A stretch of DNA of 33,289 nt, taken from Candidatus Gottesmanbacteria bacterium. GTDB taxonomy: Bacteria; Patescibacteriota; Microgenomatia; UBA10105; UBA927. The notes under the pieces were generated by a model that ran no database searches, was not told the DNA's origin, and saw only the letters and a program-made list of their open reading frames with translations. Positions 8,016-16,772 of the stretch are shown here, piece by piece; position 1 is the stretch's first letter; each line of letters starts with the position of its first letter. The position numbers and the translations under genes were made by a program. The stretch covers positions 1-33,289 of the forward strand of contig JAHFKN010000005.1 of NCBI GenBank assembly GCA_023245355.1, written 5' to 3'.

Positions 8016-8810
8016 TTATTGCCCTACTGCCGTAAATACCCGCAAACCCCTATACCAAAACAGCCGGTAGATGGCGTACAGAATAATCATCCAGACCCAT
8101 TGCATCCCTAAAATCTGCCATAACTGCCCGTATGTATACACACCCTGCACTGCGCGGACCGGATAATAAAGTGTGTATCCTATCGGCTGAAGCAGCGCAA
8201 ACGCACGGATATCGGACGGCAATAAATGAAGCGGAATCAGCATGCCGCTAAACAGCATATAAACAATAATCTGAATATTCTGGAGCCCCGTATAATCGAT
8301 GGTCCAAAACGCCATAATTCCGACGATCATTTTGTAGATAAAACACAGAACATATGCACTCACGATAATAGCTATGATCAGCGGCACTGCATATATATCC
8401 GTCACGACCACAATGTGCCGCACAAACAGGGAAATGCCGATGAGTGCCACGACACCGAATCCCCCCTGGATAAGCCGCCAGGGAAGCTCCTGAAAAAATT
8501 TAAAACGGAAATACGAAAACGGACGCAGCAGATATTGGGAGAGTCTCCCGTACTGTATATCTTCAAATGCGACTTCTTCTTCTATGTGGATCTGCAGCAG
8601 GTTGCCGGCTACCAGAAGCAGCAGGTAATAGGACACTGCCTCGGAAAACGTCCAGAGTCCGCCGGATTGTCCGTTCTGCAACACGCCCCGCCAGTACAAT
8701 ACGTAGACAAATACGTCAAACAAAATAACGCCGAACCATACCAGTGACCGGACTTTGTATTCCAGTGCATGCTGCGCATACAGCGAAAATATGGTCATGA
8801 GCCGCTTCAT
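8016..8810 (-). CDS. ABC-2 type transporter permease (first subunit)
   Basis: A 264-aa polytopic membrane protein (MKRLMTIFSLYAQHALEYK at the start) with about six membrane segments and the same ABC-2/PF06182 character as the next gene (COG4587-like). A cytoplasmic loop with EEEVAFEDIQYGRLSQYLL is the likely coupling region to the ATPase. Its start overlaps the end of the ATPase gene by 4 bases (ATGA). Function follows from the context: one half of an exporter channel. Confidence 0.85.
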   Translation of the reverse strand: MKRLMTIFSLYAQHALEYKVRSLVWFGVILFDVFVYVLYWRGVLQNGQSGGLWTFSEAVSYYLLLLVAGNLLQIHIEEEVAFEDIQYGRLSQYLLRPFSYFRFKFFQELPWRLIQGGFGVVALIGISLFVRHIVVVTDIYAVPLIIAIIVSAYVLCFIYKMIVGIMAFWTIDYTGLQNIQIIVYMLFSGMLIPLHLLPSDIRAFALLQPIGYTLYYPVRAVQGVYTYGQLWQILGMQWVWMIILYAIYRLFWYRGLRVFTAVGQ

Positions 8811-9790
8811 AGCTTTTTCGGCGCGTTGGTAAACACGTCGCGGATCACGTCTTCGATATCCGGTTCCTCGATATTGAGATCATCAACCGGAAAATTCTGC
8901 AGCAACTCCGCCGCCGCGACGTTGGATGCGTTCCGCTCTACTTTTATCACCGCTTTGGGAAATTCATACGAAACCAACTCCCCGATGGCAAGCAATTTAT
9001 CCGGCGGCACATAGGTATCCAGTACTACGGAAAGCAGCTTGTGTTTGGCATACCGTTTCACTAAATGGTCCAATTTGCCGTCGTACATGATTTTCCCGTG
9101 GTCTATGATGATGACACGGCTGGCCAACTGACGCACGTCTTCCATATAATGCGATGTCAGAAGAATCGTGGAATGATGCAGCCTATTGTACGCGGCGACA
9201 AAATCCCGCATCTTTTTCTGCATGACGACATCCAGTCCGATGGTGGGCTCGTCCAAAAACAGTACCTCCGGCGCGTGGATCAATGCCGCGATAAGTTCCA
9301 TTTTCATCCGCTCCCCCAGCGACAGTTTACGTACCGGCACCCTTATCATTTCCTCCACTTCGAGAAGTTCCACGAGCTCCCCCAAATTCTGTTTGTATGC
9401 ATCGTCCCTGATGCCGTAGATTTCCTTATTGAGGAGAAACGTTTCCTGCGCAGGCAAATCCCACCAGAGCTGATTTTTCTGGCCCATCACAAGAGCTATA
9501 CGGGAAAGATACGGTTCTTTCCGCTCAAACGGCGTATACCCCAGCACGGATACCTTGCCGGAATCAGGAAACAGAAGGCCGGATAAACATTTAAGCGTCG
9601 TCGTTTTTCCGGCGCCGTTAGGTCCGATAAATCCGACAAGCTCTCCTTCGTTTATCGTAAACGATATGTCATCTACCGCAGCTACCGTTTCCGTATTCTT
9701 CGAAAACAGGGACCGCACCGACCCCATAAATCCCGGGTCTTTTTTGTGAACCTGATACTGCTTTGAAAGATGTGAAACCTGGATTACCAT
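8807..9790 (-). CDS. ABC transporter ATP-binding protein (COG4586-like)
   Basis: A 327-aa nucleotide-binding subunit with Walker A GPNGAGKT (residues 56-63), Q-loop MGQKNQLWW (Q104), signature LSLGERMKME (from 156), Walker B VLFLDEPTIGLD (about 176-187) and H-loop LLTSHYMED. The Q-loop followed by QLWWDLP and the insert before the first strand (residues 12-32) are typical of COG4586 ATPases that serve two PF06182 permeases. The C-terminal 90 residues are an accessory domain. It powers export by the two permeases encoded downstream. A TATACT box about 12 bases before the ATG, just past the HU terminator, may start the transcript. Confidence 0.92.
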   Translation of the reverse strand: MVIQVSHLSKQYQVHKKDPGFMGSVRSLFSKNTETVAAVDDISFTINEGELVGFIGPNGAGKTTTLKCLSGLLFPDSGKVSVLGYTPFERKEPYLSRIALVMGQKNQLWWDLPAQETFLLNKEIYGIRDDAYKQNLGELVELLEVEEMIRVPVRKLSLGERMKMELIAALIHAPEVLFLDEPTIGLDVVMQKKMRDFVAAYNRLHHSTILLTSHYMEDVRQLASRVIIIDHGKIMYDGKLDHLVKRYAKHKLLSVVLDTYVPPDKLLAIGELVSYEFPKAVIKVERNASNVAAAELLQNFPVDDLNIEEPDIEDVIRDVFTNAPKKL

Positions 9791-9810
9791 AATCTACCCA
9801 CCAGTATATA

Positions 9811-9847
9811 CCAAAAGAGACCCGCCTTTTTAATACGCGAGCCTCTT
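9811..9847 (-). terminator. Intrinsic terminator of the HU gene
   Basis: On the minus strand AAGAGGCTCGC (plus 9837-9847) pairs with GCGGGTCTCTT (plus 9815-9825), 11 bp including two G-U pairs, followed by TTTT. The wobble pairs work only in the minus-strand RNA, which supports this orientation and a role after HU. Confidence 0.7.
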
Positions 9848-9868
9848 ATTTGGATAAAAGTCTTGGCT

Positions 9869-10141
9869 TTAGCGGACGACTTTTTTCAACGCTTTCCCTG
9901 CGGTAAACCCTGGGGTCTTCCGTGCCGGGATATTGATCGCTGTTCCGGTTTGGGGATTGCGACCAGTGCGTGCTTTGCGGCTTCGTACCATGAACGTTCC
10001 GAAACCGGTAACCACTACTTTGTCACCTTTTTTCAGTGCGTCTGTGACGGCACCAAATACTGCTGCGACTGCTTCGCGTGCTGCTTTAGCGGTAAGGTTA
10101 GCCTTTTTTGCTACGACATCGACGAGATCTGCTTTTGTCAT
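9869..10141 (-). CDS. hup: HU-family DNA-binding protein
   Basis: A 90-aa histone-like protein of standard length, starting MTKADLVDVVAKKANLTAK and containing the HU signature GFGTFMVRSRKARTGRNPQT and the DNA-minor-groove arm with AINIPARKTPGF. HU dimers bend and compact DNA. ATG 10141 is preceded by a full-strength Shine-Dalgarno AGGAGGTGA, one of the best in the window; upstream in-frame codons to 10210 belong to the 5' UTR. A consensus-like promoter, a palindrome right after the predicted transcription start and another inverted repeat upstream suggest regulated, possibly autoregulated, expression. A stem-loop terminator follows. Confidence 0.95.
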   Translation of the reverse strand: MTKADLVDVVAKKANLTAKAAREAVAAVFGAVTDALKKGDKVVVTGFGTFMVRSRKARTGRNPQTGTAINIPARKTPGFTAGKALKKVVR

Positions 10142-10196
10142 GAAGAAATTCACCTCCTTTTGGGCAGAAGGTTCTGACAAGAAAAAAATTTTTCGG

Positions 10197-10212
10197 GATT
10201 GTTGCAACAATC
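10197..10212. promoter_or_regulatory. 16-bp perfect palindrome in the HU 5' leader
   Basis: GATTGTTGCAACAATC reads the same on both strands. It sits about 4-20 bases downstream of the predicted HU transcription start (near 10216), a typical place for an operator that blocks RNA polymerase; it could also fold as a short RNA hairpin. Confidence 0.6.
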
Positions 10213-10222
10213 TCTATGAGGC

Positions 10223-10251
10223 ACTGTAAAAGATATGGAGCGTCCTGTCAA
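10223..10251 (-). promoter_or_regulatory. Promoter of the HU gene
   Basis: On the minus strand a perfect -35 TTGACA (plus 10246-10251), a 17-base spacer and TACAGT (plus 10223-10228). Transcription should start near 10216 and give a leader of about 75 nt. Confidence 0.75.
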
Positions 10252-10273
10252 TATAGATTTTAGTACATCGCAC

Positions 10274-10318
10274 TGTAACAATCTAAATCGTTATAGATAG
10301 AATAAATAGATTGTCACA
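10274..10318. repeat. Inverted repeat upstream of the HU promoter
   Basis: TGTAACAATCTA (10274-10285) and TAGATTGTCACA (10307-10318) are complementary except at one position, separated by 21 bases. Each arm carries the same ACAATC/GATTGT core as the palindrome at 10197-10212, so the two may be bound by the same protein. Confidence 0.55.
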
Positions 10319-10366
10319 CCGGCCCTTTACAGACTGGCGACTTCCAAAAAATCCAAAGACACGGTA

Positions 10367-11917
10367 TTACTTCACGATCTCAGTCGCGCGCAGTTCCCGG
10401 ATAACCGTTACCTTCACACTTCCGGGGACAATCACCTTTTTGGCGATCTCATCGCGGATTTCTTTTGCCATGACGGCAGTGGTCGCATCCGAAACGGTGC
10501 CGGGATCCACAATGACGCGGATTTCCCTTCCTGCCTGGAACGCGAAACTCTGCGTGACGCCTTTGTGGGACATGGCTATCTCTTCCAGGTCTTTGAGGCG
10601 TTTGACGTACTCATCATAGTTTTCATACCGGGCTCCCGGACGGCTTCCGGAAATGGCGTCTGCGATGTATACCAGCATGGATTCCGCACTGGTAAACGCG
10701 GTATCTTCGTGATGCTGTGCGACACAGTCAACCACTTTTTGCGGCAGACCGTATTTTTTACACAGTTCGACGCCGAGCTCCACATGATTTCCCTCTTTAT
10801 CGGCGACGATTTTCCCGATGTCATGGAGCAAACATCCCAGTCTCACGACATTGACATCCGCACCGATTTCCTGTGCGATGGCCACACCGATTTTCGTTTC
10901 TTCCATGGTATGGGCGATCATGTTCTGACCGAACGAGTATCGATACTTAAATCTTCCGAGCATGGCGATAAGCGGCGGCGGCAGATTATACACACCGACG
11001 GAATGGCAAAGCTTCTGCCCTTCCTCGAACATAATCCGCTCGGTTTCTTTTTTCACCTGCTCGATGAGCTCTTCTATTCTTCCCGGCTGTACCCTGCCGT
11101 CCCGAAGTAAACGCTCCAGCGTCACGCGTGCAATCTCACGGCGTACCGGATCAAAACTGGATAACCGGATAACGCCTTCTTCATCCAGATCCACGTCGAC
11201 ACCTGTTGCTGTTTCGAACGCGCGGATATTCCGCCCCTCTTTCCCGATAATTCTCCCTTTTACTTCTTCATCAGTGACTTTGATAACCGACACCGTGTAT
11301 TCCGGTACATAATCAGTGGCACCGTGTTTCATGGCGTCTACCAAAATCTCCCGGGCTTTCCCCTCGGCCTCTTCTTTTGCTTTCGCTTCTGCTTCACGGA
11401 TTTCGCGCGCCATATCAGCATCGAGCTCATTACGCAATTCAGAAAGGATGAGATCCTTGGCTTCATCGCGTGTCAGGTGAGCGATTTTTTCCAGCTTCTC
11501 AAGGGTTTCTTTGTGGATCGTGCTGATCTCCTCGCGTTTCTTAAGGTTCAGCTCTTCTGATTCCAGGATGCGTTTTTCACGGACTTCTAACCCCGCGTCT
11601 TTGCGGTCAGCCGCAATTTCCCGCTGCCTCACGCTTTCCTCAAGACGCCGTACTTCAAGTTCCGCGTCTCTCCTGATCCTGAGCGCTTCATCTTTTGCCT
11701 CCAGGATGATTTCCCGGCTTTGGGCTTCGGCAAATTTCCGCGCGGCTTCTAAATCTGCGGCCTGCTGTGCTACTGCTGCTGTCTTTTTGGCTTTCTTTGC
11801 CGGCTCGGCGGCAACAGGTGGCATAACAGGCTGCTCCAATTTTACTTTGACCTGCTGTACCGCGCCTGAATTTTTGGGTTTTACCAACCCGGATAAGGTT
11901 TTAAGAACATCAAACAT
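10367..11917 (-). CDS. rny: Ribonuclease Y without the usual N-terminal membrane anchor
   Basis: A 516-aa endoribonuclease that initiates mRNA decay. The long coiled coil spans about residues 50-195, the KH RNA-binding domain has GRIIGKEGRN at 221-230, and the HD phosphodiesterase domain has the metal ligands H336, H365 and D366 (LLHDIGK). Length matches the family (about 520 aa). Unusually, the N-terminus (MFDVLKTLSGLVKPKNSG, then an Ala/Lys/Pro-rich stretch) has no transmembrane helix, whereas typical RNase Y begins with one. AAAGGA precedes the ATG. The gene follows recX in the order recA-recX-rny, an order often seen in bacteria, here with a slipin gene inserted between recA and recX on the other strand. 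Confidence 0.95.
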   Translation of the reverse strand: MFDVLKTLSGLVKPKNSGAVQQVKVKLEQPVMPPVAAEPAKKAKKTAAVAQQAADLEAARKFAEAQSREIILEAKDEALRIRRDAELEVRRLEESVRQREIAADRKDAGLEVREKRILESEELNLKKREEISTIHKETLEKLEKIAHLTRDEAKDLILSELRNELDADMAREIREAEAKAKEEAEGKAREILVDAMKHGATDYVPEYTVSVIKVTDEEVKGRIIGKEGRNIRAFETATGVDVDLDEEGVIRLSSFDPVRREIARVTLERLLRDGRVQPGRIEELIEQVKKETERIMFEEGQKLCHSVGVYNLPPPLIAMLGRFKYRYSFGQNMIAHTMEETKIGVAIAQEIGADVNVVRLGCLLHDIGKIVADKEGNHVELGVELCKKYGLPQKVVDCVAQHHEDTAFTSAESMLVYIADAISGSRPGARYENYDEYVKRLKDLEEIAMSHKGVTQSFAFQAGREIRVIVDPGTVSDATTAVMAKEIRDEIAKKVIVPGSVKVTVIRELRATEIVK

Positions 11918-12062
11918 ACTGGTTCCTTTCTAAAAAGCGAAGATAAAAAAAGCAGCAGGAAAGACCGCAATTACGCGGCTATATGTGTAGGAAAATCTGT
12001 GGTTTGTGAATACGTCATGGTCCTACAAAATTTCAGTTCTGCTGATCTTTATAATTCGCCCG

Positions 12063-12089
12063 TAAGCCAACGAATAACATACTGGCTTA
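12063..12089 (-). repeat. Stem-loop in the recX-rny intergenic region
   Basis: TAAGCCA at 12063-12069 pairs with TGGCTTA at 12083-12089 across a 13-base loop, just downstream of the recX stop. There is no good U-tract, so it may be a weak terminator or an mRNA-processing structure. The rest of the 185-base intergenic region holds only short imperfect hairpins (for example GTAGGA 11987-11992 with TCCTAC 12021-12026). Confidence 0.35.
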
Positions 12090-12102
12090 TATATTAGGCA
12101 TT

Positions 12103-12603
12103 TTACACGTTTTCAAGCACATCGTCAACGACGCCCCATACAACTTCGGAAGAAAACCCTCTCCGCAGCAGGAAATCAGCAAGTTTGCGCTTCTTTTCAG
12201 CACGTGGCAACAGAGCGTACAGCTTCAGTTTCTTTTCCAATGCTGCTTTGGCTAGCTCCCGCTCAGACGTCTCTGCCTGCATACCGTGTGAAATAGCCGC
12301 ATCAGCTACGTCCGGTGCTATTCCTTTCCCCAGGAGTTCCGCACGTATCGCCCGTGCCCCTTTTGGGTTTCTCCCGGTGCGCTGTGAGACCCACCATGCC
12401 CCGAATGCATAGTCATCGGCGTATCCTAAGTCAGTAAGGCGCCGCATGACTTCAGCCACCACCAGCGGGGCCGTGGTGTGGCTGTTTTTGAGTTTCCGGG
12501 CGATAAAATCGTTAAGTTCCTTCCGGCTCCGCGGCCGGTACGAAACAAACCGTATGGCGCTTGCCATCAGTCTCTCATATACCTCTGATTGTGCTGCATC
12601 CAT
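12103..12603 (-). CDS. recX: Regulatory protein RecX
   Basis: A 166-aa modulator of RecA filaments, of usual size. The N-terminal part has FVSYRPRSRKELNDFIARKL, the middle LTDLGYADDYAFGAWWVSQR and the third repeat RNPKGARAIRAELLGKGI, all RecX family hallmarks; the C-terminus ends with the usual LLRRGFSSEVVWGVVDDVL. ATG 12603 (MDAAQSEVYE) fits the family, and the long upstream in-frame extension to 12792 is non-homologous and overlaps the slipin promoter. recA lies further upstream on the same strand, separated by the oppositely oriented slipin gene, so recX needs its own promoter or read-through. Confidence 0.9.
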   Translation of the reverse strand: MDAAQSEVYERLMASAIRFVSYRPRSRKELNDFIARKLKNSHTTAPLVVAEVMRRLTDLGYADDYAFGAWWVSQRTGRNPKGARAIRAELLGKGIAPDVADAAISHGMQAETSERELAKAALEKKLKLYALLPRAEKKRKLADFLLRRGFSSEVVWGVVDDVLENV

Positions 12604-12614
12604 AACAGACTCCC

Positions 12615-12643
12615 TTGTTTGGGGTATTCCCTGCGTATATACT
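12615..12643 (+). promoter_or_regulatory. Candidate promoter of the slipin gene
   Basis: TTGTTT (12615-12620), 17 bases, TATACT (12638-12643). A GGAGG Shine-Dalgarno at 12652-12656 follows, with the ATG at 12662. The -35 hexamer is the same as that of the beta-flower gene promoter. Confidence 0.5.
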
Positions 12644-12661
12644 ACAGTCACGGAGGAAATT

Positions 12662-13420
12662 ATGGAACTACTTTTTGCAGGTATGACCCCGGTGCTTATC
12701 GGTATTCTCGTCATTATTCTCTCGTCCCTCAAACAGATAAACGAATACGAGCGCGGCGTACAATTCACATTCGGACGGTTCTCCGGCGTCATGGAGCCAG
12801 GCTGGAGGGTCGTGCTGCCGATAGTTCAGACATGGCAAAAGGTAGACATCCGGACCAAAGTTGTGGAAGAACCCGACCAGGAAGCTATCACAAAAGATAA
12901 TGTCAGTACAAAAATTACCGCCGTTATCTATTACAAAATCGTTGATGCGCAAAAAACCATTCTGGAAGTAGAAAACTTCTATTGGGCGGTTTCCCAGCTT
13001 GCGCAGACAACAATGCGCAACGTCATCGGCGAAGTGACACTCGATCAGCTGCTTACCCAGCGGCATGAGTTGGCACTCAAAATCCGTGACATTGTCGAAA
13101 AATCAGCCGGCCAATGGGGATTGGACGTGTCGAGCGTGGAACTTAAGGACATCAAGCTTCCGGAATCCATGGTGCGAACGATGGCCAAGCAGGCGGAAGC
13201 AGAACGGGAAAAACGCGCTACCATTATCAATTCCGAGGGAGAAGTCATAGCGTCCAAAAATCTGGCGATTGCCGCCAGAACAATGGCCGATACTCCGGGA
13301 GCGCTGCATCTTCGGACACTCAATTCCATCAATGACATCTCATCGGATCAGTCCAACACGGTCGTATTTACCGTTCCGCTGGAAATCCTCCATGCATTGG
13401 AGGGATTCAGAAAGAAATAA
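12662..13420 (+). CDS. Slipin/SPFH-domain membrane protein (stomatin-like)
   Basis: A 252-aa protein with a short N-terminal hydrophobic hairpin (residues about 3-21) and an SPFH/Band-7 domain: INEYERGVQFTFGRFSGVME, then EPGWRVVLPIVQTWQKVDIR and the coiled-coil region ESMVRTMAKQAEAEREKRA typical of slipin-2. SPFH proteins form oligomeric membrane scaffolds and often control a partner protease; no NfeD gene is next to it. The ATG at 12662 is supported by GGAGG 5 bases upstream; the upstream frame to 12446 overlaps recX antisense and is not coding. It sits alone on the plus strand between recX and recA and ends 16 bases from the recA stop. Confidence 0.92.
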   Translation: MELLFAGMTPVLIGILVIILSSLKQINEYERGVQFTFGRFSGVMEPGWRVVLPIVQTWQKVDIRTKVVEEPDQEAITKDNVSTKITAVIYYKIVDAQKTILEVENFYWAVSQLAQTTMRNVIGEVTLDQLLTQRHELALKIRDIVEKSAGQWGLDVSSVELKDIKLPESMVRTMAKQAEAEREKRATIINSEGEVIASKNLAIAARTMADTPGALHLRTLNSINDISSDQSNTVVFTVPLEILHALEGFRKK

Positions 13421-13436
13421 ACACACCGCGTTTGCT

Positions 13437-14471
13437 TCACTCTTCTTCCTGGGGGGCCGCTATTTTCGGCGTAGCGTGACCGGATTTTACGGATTTCCAA
13501 ATCGCATCCGTGATTTCTTTAGTTACTTTCCCGTTTTCTTTAAGATACAGCTTAGCCGCTTCCTTGCCCTGACCAAGCATCTGCGTCCCGTACTTTAAGA
13601 ACGCGCCTGATTTGGAAATGATGTTAAACTCCACGCCGACATCCAGTAAACATCCTTCTTTGGAAACCCCGTCATGCATCACGTCAAATTCCGCGATCCG
13701 AAACGGCGGGGATACTTTGTTTTTTACGACCCGAACCCTGTGTCTGCTGCCGATCACCTTATCGCCGTCTTTGAGCGTTTCGGTCTTTCGGGAATCCATA
13801 CGGATACTCGCATAAAACTTAAGCGCCATTCCTCCGGTCGTCGTTTCGGGATTCCCGAACATCACACCGATTTTCTGACGGAGCTGGTTGGTAAATATAA
13901 CAACTGCTTTTGATTTGGAAATGACCGCGGTCAGTTTGCGGAGCGCTTGAGACATAAGTCTGGCGTGTACTCCCATCATGCTGTCGCCCATCTCCCCTTC
14001 GATTTCCGCACGCGGAACCAAAGCAGCCACGGAATCGATGACGATAATATCTACGCCTCCGCTCCGGATCAGCGTTTCAGCTATCTCAAGCGCCTGCTCT
14101 CCGGTGTCGGGTTGCGAGATAAGCAGATCATCGAGTTTTACTCCCAATATTTCCGCCCACTGCGGATCAAGCGCATGTTCAGCATCGATAAAGGCCGCTA
14201 CTCCGCCTGTTTTCTGCGCCTCTGCAATGATAGAAAGACATACCGTTGTTTTTCCCGACGCTTCCGGTCCGTAAATTTCCACAATTCTTCCGCGCGGCAC
14301 GCCGCCGACTCCGAGCGCCAAATCCAACGGCAGAATCCCGCTCGATACGACATCAATCGCATCCCGGATGTTCGCTTTTTCTCCGAGCTTCATGATGGAG
14401 CCTTTGCCGTATTGTTTTTCTATCTGTTCCATCGCAAGCCGGATTGCCTGAAGTTTCTGATCTTGTGCCAT
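13437..14471 (-). CDS. recA: Recombinase RecA
   Basis: A 344-aa ATP-dependent strand-exchange protein for homologous recombination. It has Walker A GPEASGKT (residues 68-75), Walker [15 protein letters not shown], the L1/L2 DNA-binding loops ([20 protein letters not shown] and the region around [10 protein letters not shown]) and the typical start [20 protein letters not shown]. The C-terminus is short and acidic (QEEE), which normally restrains DNA binding. A strong Shine-Dalgarno AGGAGG lies before the ATG. The leader contains a hairpin, and the promoter region carries two copies of TTGATCAA, suggesting repression by a dimeric regulator. No canonical LexA box was found by eye. Confidence 0.97.
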   Translation of the reverse strand: MAQDQKLQAIRLAMEQIEKQYGKGSIMKLGEKANIRDAIDVVSSGILPLDLALGVGGVPRGRIVEIYGPEASGKTTVCLSIIAEAQKTGGVAAFIDAEHALDPQWAEILGVKLDDLLISQPDTGEQALEIAETLIRSGGVDIIVIDSVAALVPRAEIEGEMGDSMMGVHARLMSQALRKLTAVISKSKAVVIFTNQLRQKIGVMFGNPETTTGGMALKFYASIRMDSRKTETLKDGDKVIGSRHRVRVVKNKVSPPFRIAEFDVMHDGVSKEGCLLDVGVEFNIISKSGAFLKYGTQMLGQGKEAAKLYLKENGKVTKEITDAIWKSVKSGHATPKIAAPQEEE

Positions 14472-14506
14472 AAAAAATACCTCCTATAGAAGAATGTTGG
14501 GGCAGA

Positions 14507-14523
14507 CCTGCACGTCTTGCAGG
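14507..14523 (-). repeat. Hairpin in the recA mRNA leader
   Basis: CCTGCA (14507-14512) and TGCAGG (14518-14523) pair around a 5-base loop, within the predicted recA 5' UTR and about 20 bases upstream of its Shine-Dalgarno sequence. Confidence 0.45.
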
Positions 14524-14564
14524 ATCTTACCCATTTTTACACAATAAATGGTAGAATACAAGGA

Positions 14565-14606
14565 TTGATCAAAGGTATATTGTACCTGTCTATCTTGATC
14601 AAGATA
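14565..14606 (-). promoter_or_regulatory. recA promoter region with paired TTGATCAA operators
   Basis: The 16-bp perfect palindrome TATCTTGATCAAGATA lies at 14591-14606 and the octamer TTGATCAA recurs at 14565-14572, exactly 30 bp away. On the minus strand a promoter can be read as TTGATC (plus 14597-14602), 17 bases, TATACC (plus 14574-14579), so one palindrome overlaps the -35 and the other the start site, as expected for operators. The promoter assignment is tentative. Confidence 0.5.
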
Positions 14607-14611
14607 CTATC

Positions 14612-14651
14612 TGTCGCGAACGTGCGATTGAGATCTGAATAGTTCGCGACA
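14612..14651. repeat. 10-bp perfect inverted repeat upstream of tRNA-Pro
   Basis: TGTCGCGAAC (14612-14621) and GTTCGCGACA (14642-14651) are exact complements with a 20-base spacer. It lies between the recA promoter and the tRNA gene. It may be an operator or a hairpin in the tRNA 5' leader. Confidence 0.55.
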
Positions 14652-14668
14652 CCTATTGGGGAAAATCG

Positions 14669-14698
14669 TTGGGAAAAAACCGCAAGGTTTTGTCCCAA
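14669..14698. repeat. GNRA-capped hairpin just upstream of tRNA-Pro
   Basis: A 13-bp stem with one mismatch (TTGGGAAAAAACC with GGTTTTGTCCCAA) closed by a GCAA tetraloop, ending 4 bases before the tRNA. On the minus strand the 3' arm contains TTTTTT, so it might also act as a terminator for the membrane-protein gene transcribed towards it. Confidence 0.5.
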
Positions 14699-14702
14699 GA
14701 AA

Positions 14703-16118
<1,416 letters not shown>

Positions 16119-16123
16119 AGTTC

Positions 16124-16129
16124 TATAAT
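16124..16129 (+). promoter_or_regulatory. -10 box of trmH (leaderless start)
   Basis: A perfect TATAAT ends 7 bases before the trmH ATG at 16137, so transcription is expected to begin at or one base before the start codon. No convincing -35 is visible and there is no Shine-Dalgarno sequence. Confidence 0.6.
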
Positions 16130-16136
16130 ACGCTTC

Positions 16137-16730
16137 ATGGAACAAAAACGAGTCAACCGGATCACGCAAGTCGTCAACAAAAGACAAGGAGGCATCATCA
16201 TCGTACTCGAAGATATCCACGATCCGCATAACGCGGCGGCAATCTTGCGTACCTGTGATGCCATGGGAATCCAGAATGTCTGGTTTATATTCGAAAAAGA
16301 AACGCCGTACAACCCCAAAAGGGTTGGCAAAGCGACCAGTTCCAGCGCAAATAAATGGCTCGATTTCAGAATTTTCAAATCATCAGACGAGTGTATTACA
16401 GAACTTAAAAAGCAAACGTATCGCATTATCGTGACTGCTCTTACCGACCAATCGATATCATTACAAGATTACGCATGCACGGAAAAAAAGGTCGCTCTGA
16501 TTGTGGGAAACGAACATCGTGGTGCGTCAGAAGAAATGCTGCAGAGCGCTGATGTTGTGCTGAAAATCCCTATGATGGGGTTTGTCCAAAGCCTCAATGT
16601 TTCCGTCGCAACGGCCATCGTACTTTGGGAAATTACCAGACAAAGAATACATTCCGACTCCTCCTTCGTATTAGAAACAAAAGACCGGAAAAAACTTCTT
16701 GAGGACTTCCTGGAACGGGCGAAAAAATAA
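16137..16730 (+). CDS. trmH: tRNA (guanosine-2'-O-)-methyltransferase, SpoU/TrmH family
   Basis: A 197-aa SPOUT methyltransferase. Motif 1 is DPHNAAAILRTCDA (N32, R38), motif 2 LIVGNEHRGAS (E126, R128) and motif 3 IPMMGFVQSLNVSVATAIVL with the knot-forming S152-L-N154-V-S156. This pattern and the size match TrmH, which methylates G18 in the tRNA D-loop, rather than the longer RlmB. The C-terminal extension beyond the knot is present (residues 170-197), as in TrmH. ATG 16137 gives a start that matches the family; the longer frame to 15966 is antisense to the membrane-protein gene. It converges on rpsI with a hairpin-rich gap between. Confidence 0.9.
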   Translation: MEQKRVNRITQVVNKRQGGIIIVLEDIHDPHNAAAILRTCDAMGIQNVWFIFEKETPYNPKRVGKATSSSANKWLDFRIFKSSDECITELKKQTYRIIVTALTDQSISLQDYACTEKKVALIVGNEHRGASEEMLQSADVVLKIPMMGFVQSLNVSVATAIVLWEITRQRIHSDSSFVLETKDRKKLLEDFLERAKK

Positions 16731-16772
16731 CACGCGGTACATCAAAAGGAAGAAAAGCAGTGGTTGTATTTC

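Noticed and set aside
8226-8747. 173-aa plus-strand ORF opposite the ABC permease
   Set aside because: Antisense shadow of a clear membrane protein; composition (many His, Asn and Gln) is that of a reversed hydrophobic gene, with no domain match.
9863-10366. Replication origin near HU
   Set aside because: The palindromes and AT-rich stretch look origin-like, but no DnaA-box cluster or dnaA/dnaN neighbour is present; the sites fit promoter control better.
13947-14489. 180-aa plus-strand ORF opposite recA
   Set aside because: Antisense to a fully conserved RecA; no start signal or recognisable motif.
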